From Phallusia fumigata (Eukaryota > Chordata > Ascidiacea > Phlebobranchia > Ascidiidae), in the NCBI GenBank assembly GCA_008931825.1, contig QXVZ01014991.1, positions 1 through 22,043 on the forward strand: 22,043 bases of DNA, in the 5' to 3' direction. Below are positions 8,142 through 19,047 of this stretch, in pieces (within the stretch, counting starts at the first letter, position 1; the number at the start of each line of letters is the position of its first letter). The notes under the pieces were generated by a model, which did not search any database, was not told where the DNA came from, and worked only from the letters and a program-made list of their open reading frames with translations. A program made the position numbers and the translations under genes.

Positions 8142-11100
8142 TCAACTGTGCTGCGCCGGATTAAAATGCAACGAGACGAGGTTGGGAAGGTGTGGCCGCT
8201 CTTCAAGCTTGTCGTATTCAAGGTGGAATTCCTTTAAAGAAACAACAAACAAATGTTAAAAAGTCAAAGGGTAAAATTGCATTTAAAAAAACTGCCACTT
8301 GTACTAAAACTCCTAAAATAATGTTTTTATTAACTAAGCTAGAAGGGTTTAGGGTCGTTTGAAGACACATTTTTTAGATGAAGATATCTCATGCGAAAAA
8401 GGACACGAGCAAATGTAAACTAAGAGCGACCAAATTCCACAGAATAACGACCCACACAACAAACTGGCGAAATGGTAGACAAAATTTTAATCTAAGTTTA
8501 AGTGTTAGTCAATTCCTAACGAAAAAGTGGATGTATACCAATGCGACTGTTAAAATAAAGAGAATTAAAACAACATAAAACGAGTGAAGTTGCCACAAAC
8601 GCAATGTTTTGCACAATAATCAACAGATTAGTATTTGACTGTTAAACTCATTAAAAAGCAAAAGCCCAGTAATCAGGCAAAGGTAGCATTGTTTTTTTTG
8701 GAACAATTGCAGCAATAGAACAAATCCGTCATGTAACCAAACTATATTTTTAGCTCACCTTGGCCACTTTCCTCCAGTTTTGGCAATCAAAGTAATAATA
8801 AGTCCCTTGCTCATAGGTGCTTGTTTTCGTACGTGGTTCAATGCCCGGTGCTCGGGTAATCCAAATTCGTTCTTCTTTATGATATCGCCAATCCCTGTTG
8901 TATCTGTGGTTCGACAAACACAGCGCCGTAAAATATTAATGAGGTGGTGATAAATAATATTTCAATTGTACCCGAGGATCAGTATTCAGTAGTTCATAAA
9001 GTTTTGTGCATAACAAACAATCATTTTGTTGTTGCTAAGTTGGTTTTTTCCTGTCTAAGCCTTGGTCTTATCATGACTGTACCAAGCTTCTATCAATGTA
9101 TTCAGTCAAGTTAGCCTTTTTGAGTGCTTAACAGGTTATCACTATCAGTGGTTCAAATCCTTTTGAACAGCAAGTTTGTCATAACTGCTATTCTTACCCA
9201 TCTAAACAAATCACAACTTTTATTGGTGATTTTTTAGAAGTCATTTAGTAAAGTTTTTGAGTCTAAATCGGTTTGGGAGACGAGCATTAAGCCAAAATAA
9301 GTTTAAAACTGTAAAGGGGGTGCCGACCCGATTCGACCCGTGGGTTATCGGCTGCTGAGCCCTGCTTTAAAGAAAGACCAAACTTATTCCTTAACAAACT
9401 TTTAGGCATTGTAGAAATTGCAATTGATATTAGTCCATTGCCTATTAACAATATATTGTACATCTAAGGCTTAATACAAACAAAAACAAAAAGGTGAAAA
9501 AAAGCAACTTACAATTCGGCTGCAGCAGCTAGTTGTAACACATCGCCTGGATTTGTGTAATAAACATAGAATAGCAGATCCTCCCCATATCTGTTTAGTT
9601 TAATCGGAGCCAACTTATCCCTTATATGGGCATTGGTCAAGTATTCGCTTGGCACAAAGAAGTCAATATCTTGCAATCGACATGGTTGTCTGATAAATGG
9701 AGACTGGAACTTGTGGTATAGGTTGCTGGACAACAAAACATATTTGCCTTTTCATTCACTATCAATATTCATTGGACCATAGATTTTAGTCTGAATTCTC
9801 CATAACATTTGTTTCCTCTTTTCTTACATGGAATTTATTATTAGATGTTTGGATACGAGATAAATTCACTTATTATTAGTGGAATCAAGACTTTAATGCT
9901 GGAAAATAAAGTGTGCAATAAAACATTGCGGTACATTGCACGTCAAATGCATCATTGCTGCTGTATACGTATTGTAACAAGGACTACATTACCAGTCTCA
10001 TTTGTTTTAAATCAACAGCAGTGGTTTTATTTTAACAAGCGTCTTCAAGGTAAATAAAAAAGTTTTACAATACAACACTAAAGATTGAAAGAAAACTCAC
10101 TCTGGAGAGTTGAGGTTAAGTCCCAACGTGGTGAGGTCATTACCCAAAGCCAAATGGACCAAGGTTGGGTCAGTCTCGGCAGCTTTGATGAAAGCAAAAA
10201 GTCCCACAATGCCATACTGATCGGTAAGCATGGAATTTGGAATGTGCTTTATTGAATTGTCTGGAAAAACCTAAAAGTCCCCAAAACTTGGATTGTGTTC
10301 AAGAAATACTTAATCAGCATAAGAATTTATGGTTGTAGAAGTTTAAATTTACAAAACAGTTAGATATGGAAACAGTGTGCTGTGAACAGTCCACGGCCTT
10401 GGTTTTGCTGTATCATTGTTGAATTAAACATTGAAGAGTTTTTCTGATTAGGTTTAGTATTTTACTTCAGGTCTTGGAAGTTATAGATGTTTACTGTGTG
10501 GCGAGGAACCCTTTAAAATTAAAATTTAGCCAGAAAACAGTGCATGACTTGGTATATTTAGAAATTTGACTCACTTTAGGTGATGAAAAATTGAGCTGAT
10601 AGTTAAAAATAAGCAAAAGACAAAACCATTGCTACAACCAACTATCATATGTTCTTAAGATAGTCTCATGACACATACGCCATATGAGAAAGGGGAGCTG
10701 GCAAATAGAAAGATATTTGTCTGTATGAAAACAATCATTAACCACACCTGGATTCCCTTCTGAGAACCTGTAGTGGACTGTTTTGGATTGGACTTGTCTG
10801 TTGTCACTGCAAACAAAGAATCACATGACCAGTCTAGTTGAAATAATATTTTGTGTGATGTAAATGGTTTATATTTGTAAACCTAACAAAGCGCTTACAT
10901 CTGAAAAATTTTAGTGAAGAAATGAATAATCTTAATTTGAACATGTAGATTTAAGAAAACTTTAGTTTGGTTAAGATACTGAATACCTATATACTAAACT
11001 TTCTTACTATGTTTATACTGGCAAAATTAATACAAATGGATACAAAAAATGTTCGATAATACTAATATCCGATACGGATGGGAACTGTAGCTCGATTACA

Positions 11101-14100
11101 AACATAACTGCCATTTGCACTGACAATGACAAGAAACTGTCAAAACATTTGCAATACATTGTATTTACTATGTAAGAGTTCTCTGGCATCTACATTTTTA
11201 TTAAAGTTATTAATACCATTTCTAGCAAATCTTTCATGTTACTGTTAGGCAGCATATGATTAAACATTACTGAGTTTGTTCGTTAAAATAAAGTTTGCAA
11301 GGAGTGTCTTACCTTGACCACCAATCTGAAGACTTCCTAACGGATTCTGCGACAAAAACAAGACAATCGTATATATTTTTAAAAAAACACTTTTTAACAA
11401 AATATACTTACAAATTTGTTTTGTGATTCATCCCCTCTTCCATCTTGTTCCGGAACTGTAATGAAAACCATAAAACCTGAAACTATTGTGAGAGACATTG
11501 CCAAACCAAATGGTGATTGTTTCAGTATTTTTTAGTTGTAGCACCATAAAGTTTTGGCCTATGCTGGGACAAAACACACTCTATAGCTTTGTTTACACAC
11601 TGTCACTCATGGTATGTTCCTAAGCTGACAGGTTAAAATCAGGATTAATTTATTTGCAAATATTGTAGTGAAACACCCATAATAGCATGATGGCTAATAA
11701 TTTTTCCACGGACAGGTTGAGAAATACCTAATAAAGTAACTGCTTGGTGCTGTGTTTAGATTAACAATAAAATAAGGCTAAACCATTGTGTTAAAGGAGT
11801 TGTGTACATTTAAACTTACAAACAGCCTTCATCACATTCATTGCTGCAGCACCAGGCAAAGCAGGAAAGTCTTCATTGTGTATTTGAAATTCATTGTGTT
11901 CACTTTGTTTATTCAACATTCCAACTAAAAATAAGGGAATATTAGGAAGAAATAGATAGCATACAAAACCAAATAAAGATAGTTTTAAATGGAAAACACA
12001 AAATTTAATGTTGTCCTGTAGATAACAACAACAGCTACAGAGTAAACAAAGTTGTACCATAGGGCCCTTTCACACTGTTTGTGGAAGCTGGNATATTTTG
12101 TGTGATGTAAATGGTTTACATTTGTAAACCTAACAAAGCGCATGCATCTGAAATTTTAGTGAAGAAATGAATACATCTTAATTTGAACATAAAGATTTAA
12201 GAAAACTTTAATTTGTTCAAGATACTGAATACCCATCTACTAAACTATGTTTGTACTGGCAAAATTAATACAAATGAATACAAAAAATGTTTGATAATAA
12301 TAATATCAGTTACAGACTTGAACTGTAGATCAATTACAAACGTTAACTGCCATTTGCACTGATAATGACAACAGAAATTGCCAAAACATATGCAATACAT
12401 TGTATATACTATGTAAGAGTTCTCTGGCATCTATGTAAGTTATTAATACAACTTCCAGCAAAGCTTGCATATTAGGTTACTGAGTTGGTTTGTTTAAATA
12501 AAGTTTCCAAGGAGTCTCTTACCTTGACCACCAATCTGAAGACTTCCTAATGGATTCTGCGACAAAAACAAGACAATCGTATAAAAAAAACACTTCAACA
12601 AAACATACATACAAATTTATTTTGTGATTCATCCCCTCTTCCATCTTGTTCAGGAACTGTAATGAAAACCATAAAACCTATAACTACTGTGAGAGACACT
12701 GCCAAACAAAATAATGATTGTATCAGTATTTTTTAGTTGTGGAACCCTAAAGTTTTGGCCTGTGCTAGTAGAGAACACACTCTACAGTATCAGTTTATCA
12801 ACTCTCACTCATTAGATATTCTTAGGCGAAAATTTAAAAACAAACTTTAATAATTTGCAAAGATTGTAGTACAACACTTTTCATAGCATAATGAATAATG
12901 ATTTCGCACTGCCAGGTTCAGAAATGCTTGATAACGAAACAAAAGCTTGGTAAAATATTTAGATTTACCATGATCCAAACAATAACAATTACACAAGGCA
13001 AGCCCAATATGGTGTAATTGTAAAGGAGTTGTGTACACTTCGACTTACAAACAGCCTTCATAACATTCATTGCTGCAGCACCAGGCAAAGCAGGAAAGTC
13101 TTCGTTGTGTATTTGAAATTCATTGTGTTCACTTTGTTTATTCAACATTCCAACTAAAACATAAGGGAATATTAGGAAGAAATAGATACCATACAAAACC
13201 ACATAAAGATAGTTTTAAATGGAAAACACAAAATTTAATGTTGTCCTGGAGATAACAACAACAGCTCCAGAGTAAACAAAGTTGTACCGTAGGGCCCTTT
13301 CACACTGTTTGTGGAAGCTGGTTGTGATCCTATTGGTCGTGTTCGTTGAGCCAAGGCAGGAAATTCGTTTTGATCCAAATTAAATGGGTCTAAATAAGGT
13401 AAACATTTAAGAAGCACTGCGTAATGCAAAATACCGAGCAATAAACTATTGTCAGTTATTTTGGGAATGGAAACTTACTGAGGCCAGACATGCCAATGTG
13501 AGACACTGAAGAGGACCCTGAAAGTGGTTGCTGTCGATGTTGTGAAATGCTTTCACTTCCTATTGCACTGATTGGCATGGCCTAAAAATCCAAAACCCAT
13601 TACAGACACCAGCATTGACTGTACAACTTATTGGTGCTGATTTAACACTACAAAATTACTCATACATGTTACATGCACTTGAACATCTGCTTACACAAAA
13701 GACTAAAAAAAGTATTGCAAAGAATACATTAGGCCTAGTTTGTTCAGGTTAGAAAGCTGAACAAATATGCTACCTAATTTCTTCAGTCTCCCCCAGTTTC
13801 CCCATCAGTAGTCCTAAATAAACAAAAAGCTACCTCCTGCTTTGTTTAATGCACAGAACAATTTTAACTGCTTTCTTTTACTTTGAGAACATAGATGCAC
13901 AGGTCGAACTAACTAAACATGAGCTCAAGAAATGTTTTTAGAGTTAAAACATTGGGGTCAATGACAGTAGAAAAATATCCCATGTTTACTGTCAAATGTA
14001 AAACTAAATTCCCTGCTTTCTCATACATTTGCCTACCGTTAGCATATACTCTGATTTAAGGTTCTTGAACAGATTAAGGTTGCTTGCAGACTGTTGACAA

Positions 14101-16000
14101 GTGCTTGGTGCCATTGCCTGCTGCTCTCTCCATAAAGCTTCCTTCATCCGAAGCAAATCATTGAGGGAGGGTGAGGAAGTTTCGAACCCTTTTAACTGAA
14201 CGCATTAAATACTTGCCTCAATCTGTAATACAGCTTGTATGACTGCTACGATTAACCTATGGCCTAATTTGTAAAAAGGACTTTTAGTTTACGTACTGCG
14301 GTAACTAATTAAAATTCCTCTTTTTTTAAATTATGCTAACTTTTTTTTTAATCACTAAAACTGATACCAATGCATGCCACTGAGTAGCAACATTTTTACC
14401 TAGAGGTGGACTTTCAATTGCTTATTGATCTAACCTAGCTGGACTAGTTTACTTCTTTGTCCTCAGCTGAGATTTTTTGAATACTCTATACTGTGCTTCA
14501 TTTTAATGTTTAATCGTTAGTAACTTAGCTCAGATATAAAACACCCCAGAGGCACTACTAAAAAGTTACCAGGCAAAGTTGTATTCTTTAGGTTTATGTA
14601 CCAAGCAACCTGGTGCTGTCAAGACCCTAAAATGTTGACGGGACACATTAAAACAAAAACGTACCTGTGAGGTGAAGGACTGCGTCCTGTAAAAAAAAGC
14701 AAAAACCAGTGTTTAGAATGCTTGATGAATTTTGAAATTGGTTTATTTGCAAGATTTATTCTCCTTCAAACAGAGAAGTTTAAGTACCTTGATATGGCAG
14801 TATTAGGAAGACCCCGATTTCCAGATTGTTTCATGTTGAATAAGTCAATTGGTGAAATCCCTCTTGTTGGACTCGGCATGCCAGGTCGACTAGAAAGTAA
14901 ATTGCTTCCAATCTGTGATGTTGGCATTTGGTTTCCTCCCAAAGTATTCCGTGACATTGGCAAAATGCCCCTATATGTTAGAAAATAACTGATTAAATCC
15001 TTTCACATTTGCACAACAAGCACTTGCCTATTTAAATATAGCTGAACTGGGCGTTGTTGTTTTTTATAAGTAAGAATATTATTTCACAGATTTAGGCAAA
15101 GCTGTTGCACCTTTTTATATTTCCACAATGATATTCCAGCCGTTTTATTAAATTTACCTGGTTTGATTGATTTGGCTTGCATTGTCACCACTAGTTGGTG
15201 TTATGTGCCCACCAGGAACGGACATACTTCTTCCAAATGGTTGTGAGTTCATACTTCGATTTCCAACACCAGCAGAATCTATCACAACAGTTTTAGTTGA
15301 AAATCAAGCAGGCAGAATTGATAAAAGTTTCACATACTCTGTTGTCCATAAAACGCTGAAGAAAATCCAGATTGCCCCAGCATCTATTATGTATAGATAA
15401 GTAAATGTTGAAATAGGAAACATCAAAATGCAAACCAATACTTACGTCAGCAACAGAGCCTGATCCTTGTGCAAGGTAGGAAGCCATGTCAAACTCCCCT
15501 TCATCTGTACCGTACAACTGGATAAAAAAACATAAATAATGAGCTAGTTATAAATACCAAATACAATGCCTTTGTTTTGTGACAGTTGCTAAAATGTGAC
15601 AAGTCAGTTTTGTACCATTGTACCAAGTATGACACAGACTCAATACGTTTGATAGAATTTATTTGGTTGTTAAACTTTTATTTTAATTTTTATAAATTTT
15701 TAACATCTATGGCGATGTAAATACTCATATTTTACTACTTTAAGAGGACAATGACACACTTAAATGTTTTTGTCTTGAAAGAACTTTTGCAACAAAACTT
15801 TTAGTCCACTTGAACTGAATACTAATAGTACTTTATACATAATTCAACCATAATAGTAGTTTATTGGAATAGTACTTTGTACATATATTTCAACCACATA
15901 CCATTTTACTTTTTTTTGGTGTGCCAATGTTGGTGCTGCTGAACATGTTATCAGCTACCTGACCAAATCTTTGCTGTTGTTGTGTCCTGTCATGAACCAT
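8142..16000 (-). CDS. CNOT2: CCR4-NOT transcription complex subunit 2
   Basis: CNOT2 is a scaffold subunit of the cytoplasmic/nuclear CCR4-NOT mRNA deadenylase. It pairs with CNOT3 and binds CNOT1 through its C-terminal NOT box (family knowledge). Exons, 5' to 3': 16000-15902, 15517-15446, 15383-15338, 15278-15158, 14970-14788, 14686-14665 (22 bases), 14195-14037, 13581-13479, 13389-13288, then the block 13153-13049/12656-12613/12556-12523, its second copy 11924-11820/11455-11412/11346-11313, then 10806-10748, 10270-10101, 9725-9513, 8903-8759, 8231-8142. All joins keep frame and have GT/AG ends. One block gives 588 residues, both give 649; the human protein is about 540. Recognisable segments are the MVHDRT start, LGQSGFSSAFYGQQ, RGILPM, NEFPALAQ, NEDFPALPG, KGIQVFPD and the NOT box (IVGLFAFIKAAETDP; LQDIDFFVPSEYLTNAHIRD; RYGEDLLFYVYY; DWRYHKEERIWITRAPG). 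The start has an in-frame TAA upstream (16010-16012). The exon 14195-14037 has no counterpart I recognise. The donor after KGIQ (GTGTGG) is weak. The 5'UTR is unresolved. Confidence 0.96.
10846..12091. repeat. tandem duplication, copy A (CNOT2 introns plus three exons)
   Basis: Matches 12093-13321 from ATATTTTGTGTGATG to TTTGTGGAAGCTGG over its whole length. By eye the introns differ at about one base in ten plus small indels. It contains minus-strand exons 11924-11820, 11455-11412 and 11346-11313 (105+44+34 = 183 bases, 61 codons), all with intact splice sites. Relative to copy B the three exons show only synonymous changes. At its high-coordinate end it carries a cut-off copy of the preceding exon. 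Confidence 0.93.
12058..12091 (-). pseudogene. truncated copy of the CNOT2 exon at 13389-13288
   Basis: The last 34 bases of that exon and its GTACAA donor are repeated here (Pro-Ala-Ser-Thr-Asn-Ser-Val-Lys-Gly-Pro-Tyr), with one synonymous TAC/TAT change. The upstream part and acceptor are missing, because the sequence stops at the N at 12092. It could not be spliced in as an exon. Confidence 0.75.
12093..13321. repeat. tandem duplication, copy B (CNOT2 introns plus three exons)
   Basis: Second copy of the unit at 10846-12091, starting directly after the single N at 12092. It contains exons 13153-13049, 12656-12613 and 12556-12523, encoding the same 61-residue block with NEDFPALPG as copy A. 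It also includes the 3' end of the exon 13389-13288, whose full form continues past the repeat boundary at 13321. Entry and exit phases are both 1, so one or two copies of the block would keep frame. Confidence 0.93.
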
Positions 16001-17015
16001 TAGACAAACTTAAGTTTGAACCAGTGTTGGCACTTTAAAAATATATACTAAATATTATCTACAATCATCTGTTTGAGTTGCTCTACATTGAATTAAACAT
16101 GCACAATAATTAAAACATTGCACAAGAAATTATGGTAGATTCCACAAAGACATGATAACAAATTCCTAAAGAAACTTAAAGCATACAAATTTAACTCAAG
16201 CTTTACAAGTTAGAAGTGATACTCATAAGAATATTTGGTCAACATAACATTAAACAACCATTGAAAATTGGGTAACTATACAATAAATGGCTCAGAAACA
16301 AGGCAAAAGCAGTTTTGATTCATTGCGTTTATAATCAAAGTGATATAATAGTGCAGCACTTTCTTAGTGCATTCATAAAAGTACAGTTAGACCAGTGGTC
16401 GGCAAACTTTTTTTACAAAGGCCCAAATTCTCCATTTAATCTTAACTGGAGGCCCACACAGCATAAAACGTTCCGTACAAACTAATACGAGATAACTGAG
16501 ACAAGTTTGCTTGCCTGTTTCATCGCAATTCATTTGTTACATAACAATTATTTTTGTTTTGTCAAATAACTATTGTTTGTTTTATCACAACGCATCCCTG
16601 CATAACAATTATTTGTCATGTCAAATAATTACCGTTTACATGTGGCGCAAAAAAGTACGACTCCGCGTTTTGGCCTCGCAGTCGCGTCAGGATCAAGCTT
16701 CTATACACCACGCGGCCCACATAAGTAAGGTTTGTGCGGCCCATTAAAAAGTACTAGGCGGCCCACAGTTTGCCGACCACTGAGTTAGACAATAGATTTG
16801 GATATTTAATGTTGGGTTATATTTTGTCAATTTACATCCAAAAAGATTTTTTAATGTGCAATCATATATGACTTTATTTGTTTCTCTGTTTCTATTGCAA
16901 AAAATAGCAATCATCAACATGCTATTAACCAAATGATAACAAAATACGAAGTGATGCTAATCAATTTAGAAGTCTATAATAATTACAGGGTAAAAAAGTG
17001 CCCTAAACTGTAATT
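16001..17015. other. intergenic between TMEM30A 3' end and CNOT2 start
   Basis: About 1 kb between two genes on the same strand. Apart from the hAT-type element at 16393-16782 I see only AT-rich, CpG-poor sequence and no open frame of interest. The CNOT2 promoter or a 5'UTR exon should lie here, but no clear element can be named. Confidence 0.5.
16393..16782. mobile_element. non-autonomous hAT-type DNA transposon (MITE), complete
   Basis: The ends are perfect 16-base terminal inverted repeats, CAGTGGTCGGCAAACT (16393-16408) and its complement (16767-16782). They are flanked by an identical 8-base target duplication AGTTAGAC at 16385-16392 and 16783-16790. CAGTGG-type ends with 8-base duplications are the hallmark of the hAT superfamily (established). 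The 390-base interior has GGCCCA/GCGGCCCA motifs near both ends and no transposase frame, so it would depend on an autonomous relative. The perfect ends and target duplication suggest a recent insertion. Confidence 0.93.
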
Positions 17016-17021
17016 TTTATT
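17016..17021 (-). terminator. TMEM30A: probable poly(A) signal of TMEM30A
   Basis: AATAAA on the minus strand about 260 bases past the TAA stop. Another lies at 16873-16878. Confidence 0.4.
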
Positions 17022-17281
17022 CTGTATCTAACAATGAGGGTCATCATAAACAACTACATTTGCATTCAAACAATAAAGCATGGCTTCATTTCACCAAACA
17101 AAATCCAGGGTCAAAAGGAAAAGAGACAAGAATATTTACACATTAATTGTTTGTCATGTGTATATATACATTACAAAGTTAAAAGTAGTTTAAAAACCTG
17201 ACCAAAGGATGAAAACCAGTAGTAGACAGTGATTAGGGGGCAATACTAAGCTAGCAAGTACCTTAAATTGTAAAACAGGAA

Positions 17282-18322
17282 TTAATTATTTTTCTTGGTG
17301 GCGAAATGGACAATACATAATGCCACCCCTACCACAATACTACACGATCCAACAACCAGATATGCTATTCCAAGAAACGAATTTTTTCCACCCATGAAAC
17401 TTGCAGTTGATAGAATTAGTCTTTTGTGTCCACCAAAGCCAGTCACGGGATAGTTGTACTCCACAGTAAAGTTGTATGTACCTTTGGAAACTGTGGATGT
17501 AATGCGGCCATAAAGCTTACGGAATGTTGGAAATGCTGCTGTTCTCATCCATACTTCAAAGGCTTCATTTTTATATCCATTGTTATCGACATTACTGGTA
17601 TCAAGTTCTTCTACCCTCCTTTGCCAAAACAATGGTTTTGCATAAGAAGCAAAGGCTGCTCTCAAGTCATTTGGATCACTTGATGAGGGGTTTTGAAACT
17701 TTGTGGTATGGTCAGTGGTCCATGCAATGCCTGTCTGATCAATTGCCAGGTCAGAATGATTAAAAGTGTCATTGAACAAGCTATTGGCAATGGCACCACA
17801 AGGAGCAATGGGCTGTTCATATCCAATAGCGTTGTTCGTTCTGTATGGACTACAATCAGAACTAATGGAGCCATTGGACACTGAAACACCAATAAGCTGG
17901 TTGTCATCTCTTGATTTTACATATCTTCTATGATTTTGGAAGAAGTTGCTCAGACCGTAGTAGACATAAACTGGTGCAACCATATCCTGGTCAACTGTGA
18001 TGGTTACTGTGCAGTTACAGGGAATTTCCATTTTTGTGTTATTTGTTCGAAGATCAGAACACTTGCTGTTGTCACACAAAGTATAATCATTTGAATACTC
18101 CAAAACATTATTAGAAACTGTCAGAAGCACTGCACCAATAGGAATAAAGACAATTCCAACAATGAAGAAAGTGGGTAAGACAGATTTAGGAGAAAGAATC
18201 GGCTGCCAGGCAGGCAATCGCTGCTGTTTAAATGCAGTGTTGTCTGGCTTGCGTGAATGATCTTGATTCTGTGATGCCAAAACGTCTGTGCTGTCATTGA
18301 TGTTGTAACTTTCCCCAGCCAT
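17282..18322 (-). CDS. TMEM30A: CDC50A, beta subunit of P4-ATPase lipid flippases
   Basis: A single uninterrupted frame of 346 residues. CDC50 proteins bind P4-ATPases, escort them out of the endoplasmic reticulum and are needed for their phospholipid flipping (family knowledge). Visible features: the cytoplasmic NTAFKQQRLPAWQPILSP motif (28-45), TM1 at 47-73 (VLPTFFIVGIVFIPIGA), a large luminal or extracellular domain with cysteines 83, 88, 102, 104, 157 and 175 and several N-glycosylation sequons, the family blocks YYGLSNFFQNHRRYVKSRDD (121-140), PCGAIANSLFNDTF and EVWMRTAAFPTFRKLYGRI, and TM2 at about 314-340. The length matches the family. MAGESYN is taken as the start because an acceptor site lies 30 bases upstream; the earlier in-frame ATG at 18364 lies beyond it. 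The coding region has no introns, whereas the vertebrate gene has several. Confidence 0.97.
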   Translation of the reverse strand: MAGESYNINDSTDVLASQNQDHSRKPDNTAFKQQRLPAWQPILSPKSVLPTFFIVGIVFIPIGAVLLTVSNNVLEYSNDYTLCDNSKCSDLRTNNTKMEIPCNCTVTITVDQDMVAPVYVYYGLSNFFQNHRRYVKSRDDNQLIGVSVSNGSISSDCSPYRTNNAIGYEQPIAPCGAIANSLFNDTFNHSDLAIDQTGIAWTTDHTTKFQNPSSSDPNDLRAAFASYAKPLFWQRRVEELDTSNVDNNGYKNEAFEVWMRTAAFPTFRKLYGRITSTVSKGTYNFTVEYNYPVTGFGGHKRLILSTASFMGGKNSFLGIAYLVVGSCSIVVGVALCIVHFATKKNN

Positions 18323-18352
18323 GATCAAATAAAAAGTTGCAATATATTTTAT

Positions 18353-18354
18353 CT
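18353..18354 (-). other. candidate trans-splice acceptor of TMEM30A
   Basis: Minus-strand TATGTGCTTTCAG ends here, 30 bases before the ATG at 18322, with no obvious upstream exon. It fits spliced-leader addition or a 5'UTR intron. Confidence 0.45.
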
Positions 18355-18364
18355 GAAAGCACAT

Positions 18365-19040
18365 ACATAGGTTTTAAACATCATAACATTTAGTCAAGGA
18401 ATAATGTCAGGCTGACATTTATCTTTATTGTTACATGTTAATTAGTAGGGATTTAGAGAGGGGCAAAAGTAAAACTATTTTAAATTTTCACCTGAATCCT
18501 TCTGTTAGTTAATCTTACTTTTTGCGTAAAAAAACGATAATGTACGCATTTTAGAAAATGTAAATGTTATTATTACAGTTTATTACAACATACAACTTTA
18601 GGAACGAAGCTTGTCAGAAAACCTACAAAACGAAATTGAACGTTAAAAACCGGTAAACATTTCTCGCAAGCACCACCGAAAAAACATTTAAACGAACTAA
18701 CAGCGGAAGCAACCTCAACATTTAATAGTTAGAAAGTGTACAACGACAGCCAGAGCCTGAGGTTTGTTTGTCGTAAAATTTTAGACATATCCAATGAGCG
18801 GCGAGCTTTATTTTGTTTTCTATCCAACATTGTCATCCACTGTCTTTGACAAATCGTTGAAGTCTGATTTCTTGACTTGTGAATGATGTAACGTCCAAAA
18901 TTTTAGGACTTGTCACGGCATAGGCTAACAATTAAGCAAACCTAGGCTATTGCCTTCGTTGGTACTATAATCGGGTACAATGAGTCGGGAATTCACAACT
19001 TCCCTCAAGACTGCGCAAACTGTGGTTTTTAGTGTTATAT
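18365..19040. promoter_or_regulatory. CpG-containing interval upstream of TMEM30A (probable promoter region)
   Basis: From about 18550 the CpG count rises sharply compared with the TMEM30A/CNOT2 block (I count 26 CpGs in 18601-19200, against 2 in 11641-12240). It lies between divergent genes, so promoter activity is likely. I see no clear TATA box or named factor site, and no coding sequence. Confidence 0.4.
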
Positions 19041-19047
19041 TATAGCG

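Noticed and set aside
9141-9165. GGTTCAAATCC, a tRNA B-box-like string
   Set aside because: No matching A box, acceptor stem or cloverleaf could be found around it; it lies in a CNOT2 intron.
14722-14988. 88-codon plus-strand frame (and 15167-15400)
   Set aside because: Exact antisense of CNOT2 exons whose minus-strand translation matches the family (RGILPM, SMSVPGGHITPTSG).
16001-17281. TMEM30A-CNOT2 as a tunicate operon
   Set aside because: They lie on the same strand, but 1.3 kb apart with their own poly(A) signal candidates and a transposon between; tunicate operons usually have very short spacing.
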